A stretch of 64,000 nt of DNA from Bacillota bacterium (GCA_023398105.1 JAEWST010000162.1:1-64000); one strand, 5' to 3'. Shown: positions 18,368 through 29,261, counted from the first letter of the stretch. The notes: generated by a model not told the origin, from the letters alone. Numbers and translations: made by a program.

Positions 18368-20209
18368 TTATATGCAATTTGTAATTAGCCCTTCTAATAA
18401 TTTTTTTATTTGACTAATACTTTTATAATCTAAAGTATTAGTTATTTCGATTTGTTTTCTGCTTTTATTATAAGATTTGATTGTCGAAAGAAACTGCCCT
18501 TCTTTATCCAAAAAAATACTTTTATAAGTATTACTCCTATCAAATTTAATATATAAGCTCTTTTCTTTATCATTATATTCAAGCCTGAAAAGAAAAATTT
18601 TTAATTCGTTATCTGACTTTTTATAAAAATGAATGTTACTTTGAAGACCAAATACAAAAAACTTATCATTATAAATATTTTCAAATAACCATATTACAAA
18701 ATCTAAGGCAAGTTGATCATTTCTTAATCTATTTAAAAACTCCTTCAGCTTTTTACCTGTAATTTCTGAGCGATGTTCACCTACAGAACCCCAATTTATT
18801 TCTGTATAATCTTCATATGTTGTTGTATTACTTACACTTATATAAACTTCAATGTTTTCAAGTTTCTCAAGAAATACCTGCTTAGATGTAATTTTTGCAT
18901 AATTAAAAAATATTTTAAAGTATTCTTTAACATATTGATTTTGCATAAATGATTGTTCTGAGTATTCATTTTCAGTTTGTTCTTTTTTATCATGAAAAAA
19001 AGAATAAAAACTAAGCAAAGTATTTTTACAGTTATCTACTTTCGATAAATATTTTTTGTAATATTCTTGTTCTACATCACGTATAAATCCTAATATGCTT
19101 AGGATATCAATGTTTATATTTTTTATGATATTTTCATTGTTATTAAATTTGAAAAAAATAAAAATGTAATTTAAGAATAATAAGTTTAATGTTCTTTTAA
19201 TTTTTCTTGGATTTAATTCTGCTTTAACAATTAGATTAGAAATCAATTTTATACTTACATTTTCATTAAACTTTTTACTCAAATCTTCAGCAATTATTAC
19301 CCTAGAAGTAGAATTTCGATTCTTTTTAAATAGGACGCAATCTATATACGACTCAATACTTTCATTATTAAGCGGAGGAATACCAAATGGGACTTGAATG
19401 ATTTTCTCTAAATACTCTCTAGCAAATTCTCTTAAGTTTCTTTTATAATTGTTTTTTTCATTATTACCATCTTCAGACTTTTCTGTAAATTCAATAAATT
19501 CTTTGTATTTTATTGAGAGTGCATTCTCAAGATAATCTTTATCACAACCTAAGAAAAAAATACAATTTTTTGAGTCAAGAACCAATTTAATTGATTCAAT
19601 TACTTCCATAACTTTATCCGAACGACATCTATCTAAGTCATCTATAAAAACAACTATTTTTCTATTTTCAAAAATTTCACTATTTAAAATACTTTTTATA
19701 ATTTCTTTCATCGAAAAATTTTCCGAAATAAAATCATCAATTATGGTTTTTTTTGCTTGAAAGCTAAGTTTACTGAGGTCGTAATCTGCTTTGAAAATCC
19801 CCGCATTTGCAGATAGCTTTAATGGTCTTAATAATGATTTAAAAACTCTTGTAATATAGTCATCTTCACCCTTTTCTTGACTACTCAATTCTACTTTTGC
19901 CACTTCATAAAGCTTTGCTAAAAAGATTGAAATAAAATTTTGATCACTTCCATACTCCCACGGATTAAGTTCTAATGTAAAAAAACTATTTGTTCCATTT
20001 TTGTTTTTGGCGTCATCAAGTTTCTTCTTTATCAAGTACATAAAAGTTGATTTTCCTACACCCCATTTGCCATGGATGCCAAAAACAACTGGTAAACTCA
20101 TAAGACTGCTATGGTTACAGATTAGGTACTCAAAAGCCTCAATATAAGGAAGATATCCCAAATAGTCATTGTCGCTTACACAGTCATTTATAAAATTATT
20201 AGAATTCAT
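18368..20209 (-). CDS. KAP-family P-loop NTPase
   Basis: 613 residues. Walker A GKWGVGKST lies at about 46-54 and Walker B VVFIDDLDRC at about 185-194, followed by FFLGCDKDYL; this is the KAP signature with the aspartate pair and arginine. After about residue 300 the protein is a long helical region without recognisable domains. KAP NTPases occur both as membrane-linked signalling ATPases and in phage defence clusters. No convincing transmembrane insertion is visible in the first 250 residues, so it may be soluble. The gene follows dptH after about 46 bases on the same strand, consistent with one operon. Confidence 0.85.
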   Translation of the reverse strand: MNSNNFINDCVSDNDYLGYLPYIEAFEYLICNHSSLMSLPVVFGIHGKWGVGKSTFMYLIKKKLDDAKNKNGTNSFFTLELNPWEYGSDQNFISIFLAKLYEVAKVELSSQEKGEDDYITRVFKSLLRPLKLSANAGIFKADYDLSKLSFQAKKTIIDDFISENFSMKEIIKSILNSEIFENRKIVVFIDDLDRCRSDKVMEVIESIKLVLDSKNCIFFLGCDKDYLENALSIKYKEFIEFTEKSEDGNNEKNNYKRNLREFAREYLEKIIQVPFGIPPLNNESIESYIDCVLFKKNRNSTSRVIIAEDLSKKFNENVSIKLISNLIVKAELNPRKIKRTLNLLFLNYIFIFFKFNNNENIIKNINIDILSILGFIRDVEQEYYKKYLSKVDNCKNTLLSFYSFFHDKKEQTENEYSEQSFMQNQYVKEYFKIFFNYAKITSKQVFLEKLENIEVYISVSNTTTYEDYTEINWGSVGEHRSEITGKKLKEFLNRLRNDQLALDFVIWLFENIYNDKFFVFGLQSNIHFYKKSDNELKIFLFRLEYNDKEKSLYIKFDRSNTYKSIFLDKEGQFLSTIKSYNKSRKQIEITNTLDYKSISQIKKLLEGLITNCI

Positions 20210-20255
20210 TTATTATGCCTTCCTTTTCAATTCTCTAGTAATTAATTTAAACAAT

Positions 20256-23200
20256 CTAATCTTTCAGTTCCCAAAACGCCTTATCTCTTATATGTAAAGG
20301 CTTACTTTCATTACCTAAAGCAACAATACTGTGATGTTTTTCAAGTTTTTTAATCCTATTAATGACATTGTCCTCCTCAGCTTTTGATTGCGTATTAAAT
20401 ATAAACTTAACATCCTTACCAGTCATATCAGGTACTTTGTGAACTACCCATGTTCCTATATAATTTGCATATTCGTTATCCGCAGTAGAGAAATGGCTAA
20501 GGAATTGAGTTGACAAAATAGTTCCAACACCAAACTCTCTACCTTCTTTGAGTATCTTTTTTATTGACTTAAAATCCTTACTTAAAAAATTATCTGCTTC
20601 ATCAACCAATACAATCTTTGTCATTTCTCTATAATTGCCATTAAAAGTGCTATGTCCTGCCATTTGCATTTGACTATAAAAGATATCTAGCGTTATTGCT
20701 ACAACAAGATTTTGAATACCTTCATCCATTCCTGATAAATTAATAACTGTAACACCATCAATAATATCAAAAAGAGCTTTTGTTTTAGATGAATCAGGCT
20801 CAAATATTTCAAAATCAACTAAATTTGTAAACGCTGCATAAAGGCTGTCTTCCTTTAAGTCTTCTCGATTAATATAGTTTTTATAGACATCATCTATTGT
20901 TGGAGCCAATTTACTCCATGTTGTTGGATCATTTTTGCTTATTCCTCTTTTTTCATATGTCTCCATTATAATATCTTTCAGTAGAGTTTCTTGCTTTATT
21001 CCAAGGTTAAAAGCTTTAGATATAGTTTCCTTAAGACTATTTGCTGTATGCAATGGTAACAAATTCTTTGTAGTATCAGTTATAAATAGTGACAATGGAT
21101 TATATGGTAAATGATACAGGTCATATACTTTAGCATTAGTTACTTCTGTAAATTCCTGTTTGATGTAATCACCTTTATAATCAAATATAAGTACACCAAC
21201 TTTTGTTCCATTAACATTACTTTTATAGCTTTTGGTTAACTGAGTAATAACTGACTTTGTAAATTGGGTCTTACCTGTTCCCATTGTTCCAATTATTCCA
21301 GTATTAGTATGATGTGTTTTTGTTGTATCTGTTGGATACCAATAAATATCCTTGCCATTGTCAGTATTATGTCCGAACAAAATTTTCATAGGTTCATTTA
21401 AGCCCTCTTCAGCAATATCAAATTTTTCATTTGCCTCTTTATATGCAGCAACCTCTCCTATTGAAGTACTTTCATCATTATGCGAAGCATACACCTTTTC
21501 ATTATTTGTAATGCCACTATAAACGTAATACAGCAAATTTTCCTTTACTATATCTGTATTTCCATTTATTAATGAAGCCTTTAAATCATTAATGTCCTTA
21601 ACAGCATATTCATATCCATTTTCCTCTAAAAACTCAATATGTAATATATCATCCTCTTTTTTAGCTTCTTTAAAATAGATATCCTTTTTAAAAGAAATAA
21701 TTGCACCTTTTCCTATAATATCATCTAAAGTATTACTTATTTCAAATTCATCATTTATTAATTTTGTACGTACATCACTATTTATAATTTTATCCCAGTT
21801 TTGTTGTGGCCAAATGTCATATAATTTCATCTTTTCAGCACTAATTATTGCTAAATGAATTATAAAGTTTCTATACATCCAATTTGAAAATTCTCTTTGT
21901 TCTACTCCATCTACAATTGTAGTTTTGGATAAATACTGGTCTAAAAGCTCTCTTGTATTAGTAATCTGCTCCTTAGCTTTTTGTAATACAGATCCAACAT
22001 TATTCCCTATTTTAACTTCAGCTGGGTAAAAATAAACGTTAATTGAAGATTCAACTTCTTCGATGCCAATAAAAAGAATATCATCGCAAAAGGCTCCTTG
22101 TTTTCCCAGATTTTTAGCTGAAAATAGTCCTTCACTACTTTTCAAGCCAGTTCCACCAGATACTCTTAGTATTTCTTCTAAAGAAACAGGAATCCATATA
22201 ATATTTTCATGATATAAATATGCTAGACACACTTTAATTGCTGATAATATACTTAGTTTTTCACGCGGAAATTGCCTGTCATTTGATATCAATCTTAATA
22301 GCCAATCACCATTAACAGCATTAAACATATTTATTAAAGCTGGAGAATGCCTTTCTACATCTGATATATTCTTATTTCTTAAAAATTCCTCAAGTATTAC
22401 TTGATATTGCTTTGATTTTCTAGTTACAGTTATTGCATCGTATCCACTTGATGAACTATATTGATCACTATAATGAATAATTATTAAATCTTTAGCATAA
22501 GCATCATTCTTAAAAAAGTTTAAGTCTACTTTTGGATTGATAAATGTTACCCAATGCGCAGAATCATAGATTTTATTTAAATACTCTTTATTTTCATTAG
22601 ATATTGCAGTATTAATTCCTTCCTCACAGTTATATGGATATAATCCACCCGCTGTTCTGGCTAATGCATTAATATTTTTCGCTACGGTAATAAGTTCATT
22701 ATCATTATCTATAAATTTAGTCCCGAAGCCTGTTCTGTAAAAGCTTCCAGTATATACTGATGGAATTCCAGATAATAAGCCATTCATTGATATTCCAGTA
22801 CTTATTTCATTCATATTGCTATATGTCGAGTTTTGAAATTGATCTAATTGGTAAAAAGCAATATGACAATATTTATACTCTTTTGTTCCCGTTTCCATCA
22901 TGTAAAAATGTACTTTGTCCCTAAAAATATTTAATATTTCTTCTTCGTTATATTCTTCTAAATAAAGGTTCACTCCAAAGTCATCCTTAATATGTCCTGC
23001 ATCTTCATAGAAAGAGATTTCTTCAAATGCGTTTATTGTGTTTACATCATTATAAATATATAATTCCAATGGTAATAAATCATTATTATTTAAATTCTTT
23101 TTTAAAAATTTTAAATAATATTCGAAAACTCCTTGTAATACTTCCTTACAATCGCCAAGATTAATAATATTTATTTTCATAGGGCTGTTTTTAGATAAAG

Positions 23201-25400
23201 AAAATAAATAAGAGAAGTGATCTATAAATTCCTCAATTTTTTCCCGTACTAATTTTGATATGAAATCTCTAGAGCCTTTATATCGAGTAGTATTATCACT
23301 AACATAGTAACCCCATTCAGGTGAATGAGACTGATATATAGCCTTGTACAATTTATCTTTTTCTTTATACATGTATGGCAATAAATTTATTGGATTTAGT
23401 TGCTTTAATATCTCTTCAGAAATAATAGCATTACCAACCTCTTCATTTAATAATAATTGATATGCAATATTTAGAGGATGCAACGGAGATAAAAATATTT
23501 CTTTCTCATCAATAGTTCTTTGTACTGTACCAAGTTTTATTAAATCTATCTGTTCTGGAGATAAACCTTTACCATTCTCAAGTTCCCCCATAACCCTTAT
23601 ATATTGAGAAATATATGCTTTAGCAATATCAAATAGTTCACTGCTCATATAAGTTAAACTAGGTAAACAATTATTAGTTCTATAATAATTAATTAAATTT
23701 CTGTACGATGTTTCAAGTTCTATATCAACCTTTATTTTCTCAGGGATAATCCCTTCAAATGTTTCATAAAAAAATAGTTCTCCAGATTCAATCAGTGCCT
23801 TTTCTTTTTCTATATTTTTTCTAAATTCCTCTTTAGCAAAGTATTCTCTAGTCCCTTGAACTATTTTATTATCTCCTTTATACTCAAAATTCTCTTGATT
23901 TTCTCTTTTTAGTTTCCAAATGGAAGTACCTGTAATTAATATCGGTTTAACATACTCATCATATATTGCAATAGGTATAAATGTATTCATATATTTGATA
24001 TTTACATTTATGAATTCAAAATCATCTTCAGATATATTTAGCTGCTTTACTAACTCTAATTTTTGTTCTTCGTCAGATACTTCATAAGAGTTATTTTCAG
24101 CAGTTATTTTTTCGTTCAATTCATTTACACCAGATGGATTTATAATCAATTTATCATCATCAATTCTAACAACAATAGACTTGTTCTTAAAATTTATACT
24201 ATATCTGGTTTTAATGTTCTCTAAAACTCCTTGATTACACTCTACTGTAGCTATCCTAAACTCATATTTTGTATTATCATCTTTATATGTAATTCTGCTA
24301 AAGCCAGTATTTCCGACAGCATGTGTAATAGAAATCTGTAATTTTTTCCCGCTTGCCCCTGCACTTGCTTCAGATTTATTTTCTACTATTACATTCTGAT
24401 TAGTTAAATGCTTATCAAAGGAAAACTCCAATAAAATATTTTTTTGATAATTATTATTAAAAATAATAATATTTCTTATTCTTGATTTTGCCTTTGAATC
24501 ACCTTCTGCTCTTTCCCAAAAACAAAGTCCTTCCTCAGTTTGTTTTTTTGTTGATTCAATATATTTTAATGGTTGAATAGTCATTTTTTCATTTTCAAAT
24601 GATTTTATATCCTTATATTCAACATTTCTCCAATGTTTATCACATAACTTTTCCAATCCTTTATGTTCGAAATCTTTTTCTAAGTCTATTTCAGGATTAC
24701 CGTATTTATGTGAAATATCAATTTTTGAAAACAGCCTAAAATTATCTTTTAAGCGGTCTTTAATTTTATTAGTTCCAACAGATAAAATCTCCGAATCGTA
24801 AAACAAATTAAATTTCTTATATTGTTCCTTTTCAATTATAGACTCATTTAATACCTCAATTATTTCTTCATATTCAAAAACAGATGACTGATCTTGAAAA
24901 ATTTCGTCTGTCTTTCTTTCAAGAACATATTTAATTATTTCTCTATCAGCAATTGATAATTTTGAATTCTCAATTCTAGTTTTAATATCTTTGACTATTG
25001 TTTTTGAGTGAAGAGGCATACCTTCTTTGTGAAAACTTTCTGCACCTTTTAGTAGACTGTCTAAGTCTGAATTATGTATGAAAAGTATGGCTGTATTCCT
25101 AAACTCATCATTATCTACAGTTCCTACCATATTCCTTAGATAAGTTAGAAAGTCTGGTTTCACTTGATTTATCGTAGCAGCAACAATTACTCTTATGTTT
25201 GATATATTTAAACAAAAAGTACTATATTGGGTAATAAAAAATGGTTCTGCTATAGTCTCTAATTTTAAACTATCATATAACGCTAATAACTGTTCTTCCT
25301 TTTCAAGTCTAATTGAGAATTTATCCCCATTATCAATTTGTCTTTCAACAAAACATTCTATGATTTGTTTCGATATATAACTATAAAATTGCTTTGACAT
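20256..25400 (-). CDS. dptH: DptH/DndH, large HerA-type ATPase of phosphorothioate-dependent restriction
   Basis: About 1714 residues, the expected size for DptH. The C-terminal third is a HerA/FtsK-type motor with Walker A GTMGTGKTQF near 1371 and Walker B LVDEADNFL near 1596; the N-terminal part is large and specific to the family. The complex DptFGH damages DNA that lacks phosphorothioate marks. The frame is open further upstream to a GTG at 25421, but the ATG at 25400 (MSKQFYSY) has GGGG 9 bases before it and is the better start; it overlaps the end of dptG by 20 bases. First recognisable neighbour downstream is the KAP gene. Confidence 0.93.
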   Translation of the reverse strand: MSKQFYSYISKQIIECFVERQIDNGDKFSIRLEKEEQLLALYDSLKLETIAEPFFITQYSTFCLNISNIRVIVAATINQVKPDFLTYLRNMVGTVDNDEFRNTAILFIHNSDLDSLLKGAESFHKEGMPLHSKTIVKDIKTRIENSKLSIADREIIKYVLERKTDEIFQDQSSVFEYEEIIEVLNESIIEKEQYKKFNLFYDSEILSVGTNKIKDRLKDNFRLFSKIDISHKYGNPEIDLEKDFEHKGLEKLCDKHWRNVEYKDIKSFENEKMTIQPLKYIESTKKQTEEGLCFWERAEGDSKAKSRIRNIIIFNNNYQKNILLEFSFDKHLTNQNVIVENKSEASAGASGKKLQISITHAVGNTGFSRITYKDDNTKYEFRIATVECNQGVLENIKTRYSINFKNKSIVVRIDDDKLIINPSGVNELNEKITAENNSYEVSDEEQKLELVKQLNISEDDFEFINVNIKYMNTFIPIAIYDEYVKPILITGTSIWKLKRENQENFEYKGDNKIVQGTREYFAKEEFRKNIEKEKALIESGELFFYETFEGIIPEKIKVDIELETSYRNLINYYRTNNCLPSLTYMSSELFDIAKAYISQYIRVMGELENGKGLSPEQIDLIKLGTVQRTIDEKEIFLSPLHPLNIAYQLLLNEEVGNAIISEEILKQLNPINLLPYMYKEKDKLYKAIYQSHSPEWGYYVSDNTTRYKGSRDFISKLVREKIEEFIDHFSYLFSLSKNSPMKINIINLGDCKEVLQGVFEYYLKFLKKNLNNNDLLPLELYIYNDVNTINAFEEISFYEDAGHIKDDFGVNLYLEEYNEEEILNIFRDKVHFYMMETGTKEYKYCHIAFYQLDQFQNSTYSNMNEISTGISMNGLLSGIPSVYTGSFYRTGFGTKFIDNDNELITVAKNINALARTAGGLYPYNCEEGINTAISNENKEYLNKIYDSAHWVTFINPKVDLNFFKNDAYAKDLIIIHYSDQYSSSSGYDAITVTRKSKQYQVILEEFLRNKNISDVERHSPALINMFNAVNGDWLLRLISNDRQFPREKLSILSAIKVCLAYLYHENIIWIPVSLEEILRVSGGTGLKSSEGLFSAKNLGKQGAFCDDILFIGIEEVESSINVYFYPAEVKIGNNVGSVLQKAKEQITNTRELLDQYLSKTTIVDGVEQREFSNWMYRNFIIHLAIISAEKMKLYDIWPQQNWDKIINSDVRTKLINDEFEISNTLDDIIGKGAIISFKKDIYFKEAKKEDDILHIEFLEENGYEYAVKDINDLKASLINGNTDIVKENLLYYVYSGITNNEKVYASHNDESTSIGEVAAYKEANEKFDIAEEGLNEPMKILFGHNTDNGKDIYWYPTDTTKTHHTNTGIIGTMGTGKTQFTKSVITQLTKSYKSNVNGTKVGVLIFDYKGDYIKQEFTEVTNAKVYDLYHLPYNPLSLFITDTTKNLLPLHTANSLKETISKAFNLGIKQETLLKDIIMETYEKRGISKNDPTTWSKLAPTIDDVYKNYINREDLKEDSLYAAFTNLVDFEIFEPDSSKTKALFDIIDGVTVINLSGMDEGIQNLVVAITLDIFYSQMQMAGHSTFNGNYREMTKIVLVDEADNFLSKDFKSIKKILKEGREFGVGTILSTQFLSHFSTADNEYANYIGTWVVHKVPDMTGKDVKFIFNTQSKAEEDNVINRIKKLEKHHSIVALGNESKPLHIRDKAFWELKD

Positions 25401-26805
25401 ATTGAGCATCCCCACTATCACTTTTTTTCTCTAATAAATTTAATTTTTCAAACATTTTCATTATAGCTTCTTTTGTGTTCCTATCAAAAAACAAACCTCT
25501 TTTTTCAAATTCTAAAAATAAGGTTTTAACTCCAATTTTATCCCTGCCTTTAATACATAACCTTGTAATTAGAATTAAATAATCTTGTGATAAGTTTAAT
25601 GTATACCCTAATGGTCCATGGCGTTTTAAAAAATATTTCTTGCAAAATTCTAGAAACCATAAATAATACCTTTTTCTCAATATATGTCTATTTTTTTCTG
25701 ATTGTAAGAATTGAAATTCAATCCTACGAAATAACTCATAAACTTTTTTGAGACATTCATCGTTAGTTGTTGGTATAAAATTAAATAAGTCCCAATCTAC
25801 ATCTTGAATATGGCTAACATACAAATCAATTAATACTTCTAAATCATTATTCAATGCTTCTTTTTCTACTTCATTCATTTTATTTGTAATGTTTTTTAAA
25901 TCTACATAAGTAAATTTTTTATTATCGTTCACTAGATTATGGTTTAAAAATTCAAGACATATTGCATGTGAAAATAGGTTTTCAATTTTGTCAGAAAGGT
26001 AAGATTCCCAACCAGTACTATAGCTTGTCCTGCTTTTTGATACTCTTTCACTTTCAAGATGAAAATATAAAGGGTCTGGTTTTGTTATATCTGCATCAAA
26101 CATCTTATTTATTTTTAGGGTCAACTGTGAGACATAAAAAAAATAGTAATATTTTAAGACACGCTCAAGTTCTTCTACATAAAACTTTTCATTGCTAAAC
26201 ATATATTCAAAATCTTCAGTAAAAACTTGTTTAACAAACGGAACATAATTTACATAAGCTTCTTTATTTACTTTAAAATCATCATTTAGTTTGGGTAAAC
26301 TATCAATAACCAATCTAAGCAATAAATTCTTAGGTTTATTACCATACATATTATCTACTTTTTCTTTTAATATATCATCAAATAAAACACTATGTAATAA
26401 TCTTGATATTTTACTTTCCTTATCGTTTTTATCATTTTGTTTGATTTTATAATTAAAAATAATCGGATGAAATACAGTTATATCACCATTTTTATTGAAT
26501 AACACCTCAGTAAAAATATTTTTTATAATCTCAATGTCACATTCATTAACCTCTACTCTATCAATAATTAATTTACATAGAGAGTTTATATTAAAGTCCA
26601 TTTTATAATTCTTACCTGATATTAGCCTAGAGAAATCTCCAGCTATACCCTCTAAACTTGTTGAATTATCATCAAATTTTTTCGTTGTATAAGGTAATAG
26701 TTTGAATTTTCTACCAGTATTTTGTTGCAATCTAAATTTTGAATCTGTACTTTCTTTAAAAACAAAGTCTTTTTTTATTTCTTCTATATCTAATCTGTAT
26801 TCCAT
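25381..26805 (-). CDS. dptG: DptG/DndG, subunit of phosphorothioate-dependent restriction
   Basis: 474 residues. No enzymatic motif is visible; the chain is helical and charged. It is called DptG by size and by its fixed place between dptF and dptH: it starts 2 bases after the dptF stop and overlaps dptH. In studied systems the G subunit is required for restriction together with F and H. Its own catalytic role, if any, is not evident from sequence. Confidence 0.87.
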   Translation of the reverse strand: MEYRLDIEEIKKDFVFKESTDSKFRLQQNTGRKFKLLPYTTKKFDDNSTSLEGIAGDFSRLISGKNYKMDFNINSLCKLIIDRVEVNECDIEIIKNIFTEVLFNKNGDITVFHPIIFNYKIKQNDKNDKESKISRLLHSVLFDDILKEKVDNMYGNKPKNLLLRLVIDSLPKLNDDFKVNKEAYVNYVPFVKQVFTEDFEYMFSNEKFYVEELERVLKYYYFFYVSQLTLKINKMFDADITKPDPLYFHLESERVSKSRTSYSTGWESYLSDKIENLFSHAICLEFLNHNLVNDNKKFTYVDLKNITNKMNEVEKEALNNDLEVLIDLYVSHIQDVDWDLFNFIPTTNDECLKKVYELFRRIEFQFLQSEKNRHILRKRYYLWFLEFCKKYFLKRHGPLGYTLNLSQDYLILITRLCIKGRDKIGVKTLFLEFEKRGLFFDRNTKEAIMKMFEKLNLLEKKSDSGDAQYVKAIL

Positions 26806-26807
26806 CC

Positions 26808-28577
26808 CTATATCCTTTCAAAACTATACTGATCAAATTCATTGTCATATATAAGTTTATATTCTTGTGCATCACCAGTTTTTTCTGCAATTAATAGCTC
26901 CCTATTTTGTTGTCCGAGTTCAAGTACTTTATCTACAAAAGTTGCAAAGCTTATATAATTACTTCTATCTTTTTTATTAGGTCTATATCCATTCTTTATG
27001 TCCATTAGCAGACAATATAAAGGATAATCAATGTCTAATGGATACGCATTATCATCACCATCAACTTTAAAATTAAGTATAAAGTTTGTAATAAATTTAT
27101 TTAGATTTAAATTATCTCTTTTTATAAGCTCACCTGTATATGTAGTTAAATTTAGCTTTTGGCTTATTTTGTATCTTAATTTATTTTTTCCAATAAATAG
27201 ATTAATGTAATCTTTTTCATTATCACCATTCCATTTATAAATAGCCTCCTTTATATCGAAATAAAGGTTTTTAATTTTAGCTTTATCACCGACATTATAA
27301 TAATATAGATATCTCATATATTGTTCATATAAAGTGTCTTTGTAGTCTAATATCTCTGTTTTAGGACTAAACAAATATAATCTAAAAAACAATTTAACTA
27401 ACTCTTCTTTTTGTTCTTCGGAGTCTAGAAACACACTCTCTGCAGCCAGTGCCGCATTAAAGTGTGGGTAATCCAACATTTCAATATGATCATTGTATAG
27501 AAATACAATATTTTTAATTGTATTAAACTTTATAATTATTTGATCTCTATTTTCACAACGAAGGCTAACTGGATCTAATTTTGATATAGTCTTAAAAATA
27601 GGTGACAAATCTTCATGTTCAAAAATCAAATTGGGGATTAAAAACTTAATATGATCACTAAAGACTAAACTATTTATTACTTTTTTTATCTCCTTTGCCG
27701 CTAAGGTATCAATATAATTACTTACTATAATGTCATATATAAAATTGAGTAATTCTCTTGTCGATAAAATCAACTTGTACTTAATCATTGCTTCAATTAG
27801 GATACTTATTATTCTTTCTTGAGTAGTTTTTTTCGCTAAAAGTTCATAATTTAATTTAACAGGGCAATCATTAGCACAGCTACAATGTTGTAAACATGAT
27901 GATGAATACTCTTTATAGAAAGGATTATTAATATCTTGTCTCGTAATTTTATTCAAAATTTCAGACATATACTCCGATTTTGGTCCATCTGGAGTAAGCG
28001 TATACATATGGTAATCACTAAAATTAATGTAATGAAAATTACTATTAAAATCAAAACTATTATCTTCGTTTATAATACTACTTACTAGAATTTCTTTATC
28101 ATAAACAAATTGAGCTAATTTACTATATCGTTTACCATATTCAGATTCGATGAAGTTATTTAATGTTCCTAAATTAATAGCCAAAATAAGTTTGCTACCA
28201 GAAGAATTATTTAAATTTTCATCAGAAAAGCTACTCAATTCATCGTTTAATGTATCCATTGAAGTTTTTTGCGGTTCGAAACTTTCAGTAGCATCATTAT
28301 GTATCTTAAATGTATTTATGAGTTGTGGATACTTCTTTTTTAGATATGATATGAGGTGTGATTTTCCATCACCTACTCCGCCACATACTAGAATAAGCTG
28401 AGAAGTAGTCGAATTTGATGCCTTCTCTATTAGTTCTAACAACTCATCTTCTGCTCTTCTTTTAACATGCATATATTGCTTAAACTCACTAAACGATTCA
28501 ATGTTTTCAACAGCCTCTTTCGAGGACTCCTTAAGTCTTCTTAATTCTTCAATAAAACATGTTTTAATATCGTTCAA
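26808..28577 (-). CDS. dptF: DptF/DndF, P-loop ATPase of phosphorothioate-dependent restriction
   Basis: About 589 residues. Walker A is CGGVGDGKSHLIS near 66-78. A cysteine cluster CLQHCSCANDCP near residues 227-238 may bind zinc or a cluster. No ATG is present: the frame opens at a TTG at 28586, but a second TTG at 28577 stands 9 bases after AGGGG and is the better start. The N-terminus is then NDIKTCFIEELRR. It begins the dptF-dptG-dptH block, 114 bases or more after the small upstream gene. A TTG start and modest ribosome site suggest low expression, sensible for a DNA-damaging complex. Confidence 0.9.
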   Translation of the reverse strand: MNDIKTCFIEELRRLKESSKEAVENIESFSEFKQYMHVKRRAEDELLELIEKASNSTTSQLILVCGGVGDGKSHLISYLKKKYPQLINTFKIHNDATESFEPQKTSMDTLNDELSSFSDENLNNSSGSKLILAINLGTLNNFIESEYGKRYSKLAQFVYDKEILVSSIINEDNSFDFNSNFHYINFSDYHMYTLTPDGPKSEYMSEILNKITRQDINNPFYKEYSSSCLQHCSCANDCPVKLNYELLAKKTTQERIISILIEAMIKYKLILSTRELLNFIYDIIVSNYIDTLAAKEIKKVINSLVFSDHIKFLIPNLIFEHEDLSPIFKTISKLDPVSLRCENRDQIIIKFNTIKNIVFLYNDHIEMLDYPHFNAALAAESVFLDSEEQKEELVKLFFRLYLFSPKTEILDYKDTLYEQYMRYLYYYNVGDKAKIKNLYFDIKEAIYKWNGDNEKDYINLFIGKNKLRYKISQKLNLTTYTGELIKRDNLNLNKFITNFILNFKVDGDDNAYPLDIDYPLYCLLMDIKNGYRPNKKDRSNYISFATFVDKVLELGQQNRELLIAEKTGDAQEYKLIYDNEFDQYSFERI

Positions 28578-28700
28578 AATACGCAACCCCTACTCACGAA
28601 AGTTATTAATATAAATTTTTTATTCCATAAAATCACCTAGAATTAATACATTGCTAATAAATATTTATATCTACACAAATCATTATTAAACTTTTATATT

Positions 28701-29072
28701 CTAAATATATTTCATAATTATAAAATATGCTTCTTGATTAATCTTCTCTGGACACTTGATATATTCTTCAACTACTTCCTTATCCAAAGAGCTTACATTT
28801 TTTAACCCTGTACGACCTGAGCTAATAACCTCTTCATCTAAAGCCTGCATATTACCAAATTTCATTTCTATGCCAGTTATATTTCTAAATCTATCATTTA
28901 TGCATATTTTCAACATTTCCGCTCTTTTTCGTAACAACTTACTTATAAACTTAATGCTTCTTTGCTGTTCTAACTTTGAAAGACTTTTTGTTCTATAATA
29001 TTCACATACAAGTAATATAGTTTCCTCTTTATCCCATGAATTTTGTTTACTTCTCTCAGAAATATTTGTCAT
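28701..29072 (-). CDS. Small protein resembling the N-terminal module of HNH-type restriction proteins
   Basis: 123 residues. The stretch NDRFRNITGIEMKFGNMQAL followed by LKNVSSLDKEVVEEY resembles a module commonly found in front of HNH or similar nuclease domains, where a pattern like RN-x-x-G-x-x-M-K-x-x-N-x-x-x-x-D recurs. Here it stands alone with no nuclease domain attached. AGAGGA precedes the ATG. It is on the same strand as dptF and 114-124 bases upstream, so it may open the dpt operon, perhaps as a recognition or control subunit. The family assignment is from memory of the motif and is moderate. Confidence 0.6.
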   Translation of the reverse strand: MTNISERSKQNSWDKEETILLVCEYYRTKSLSKLEQQRSIKFISKLLRKRAEMLKICINDRFRNITGIEMKFGNMQALDEEVISSGRTGLKNVSSLDKEVVEEYIKCPEKINQEAYFIIMKYI

Positions 29073-29260
29073 TACTTATCCTCTTATTATTTAGGCTATA
29101 ACCATTAACACTACCAAATATTATAATTATACAGTATTTTATACCAATTTCTATTGTATTTTCCATTTTGGAAACATAATCCCCACTTTTTACTTATGGT
29201 AAATTTTACTTTTAAGCTAGTTTTAGTAATTATTTATAATTTAGCACTCTCACCATACAA
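29073..29260. promoter_or_regulatory. Likely promoter region of the minus-strand dpt run
   Basis: On the minus strand, TATAAT (29131-29126) lies about 55 bases before the small gene's ATG, with weak -35 sequence. Nothing else is recognised. Confidence 0.3.
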
Positions 29261-29261
29261 A

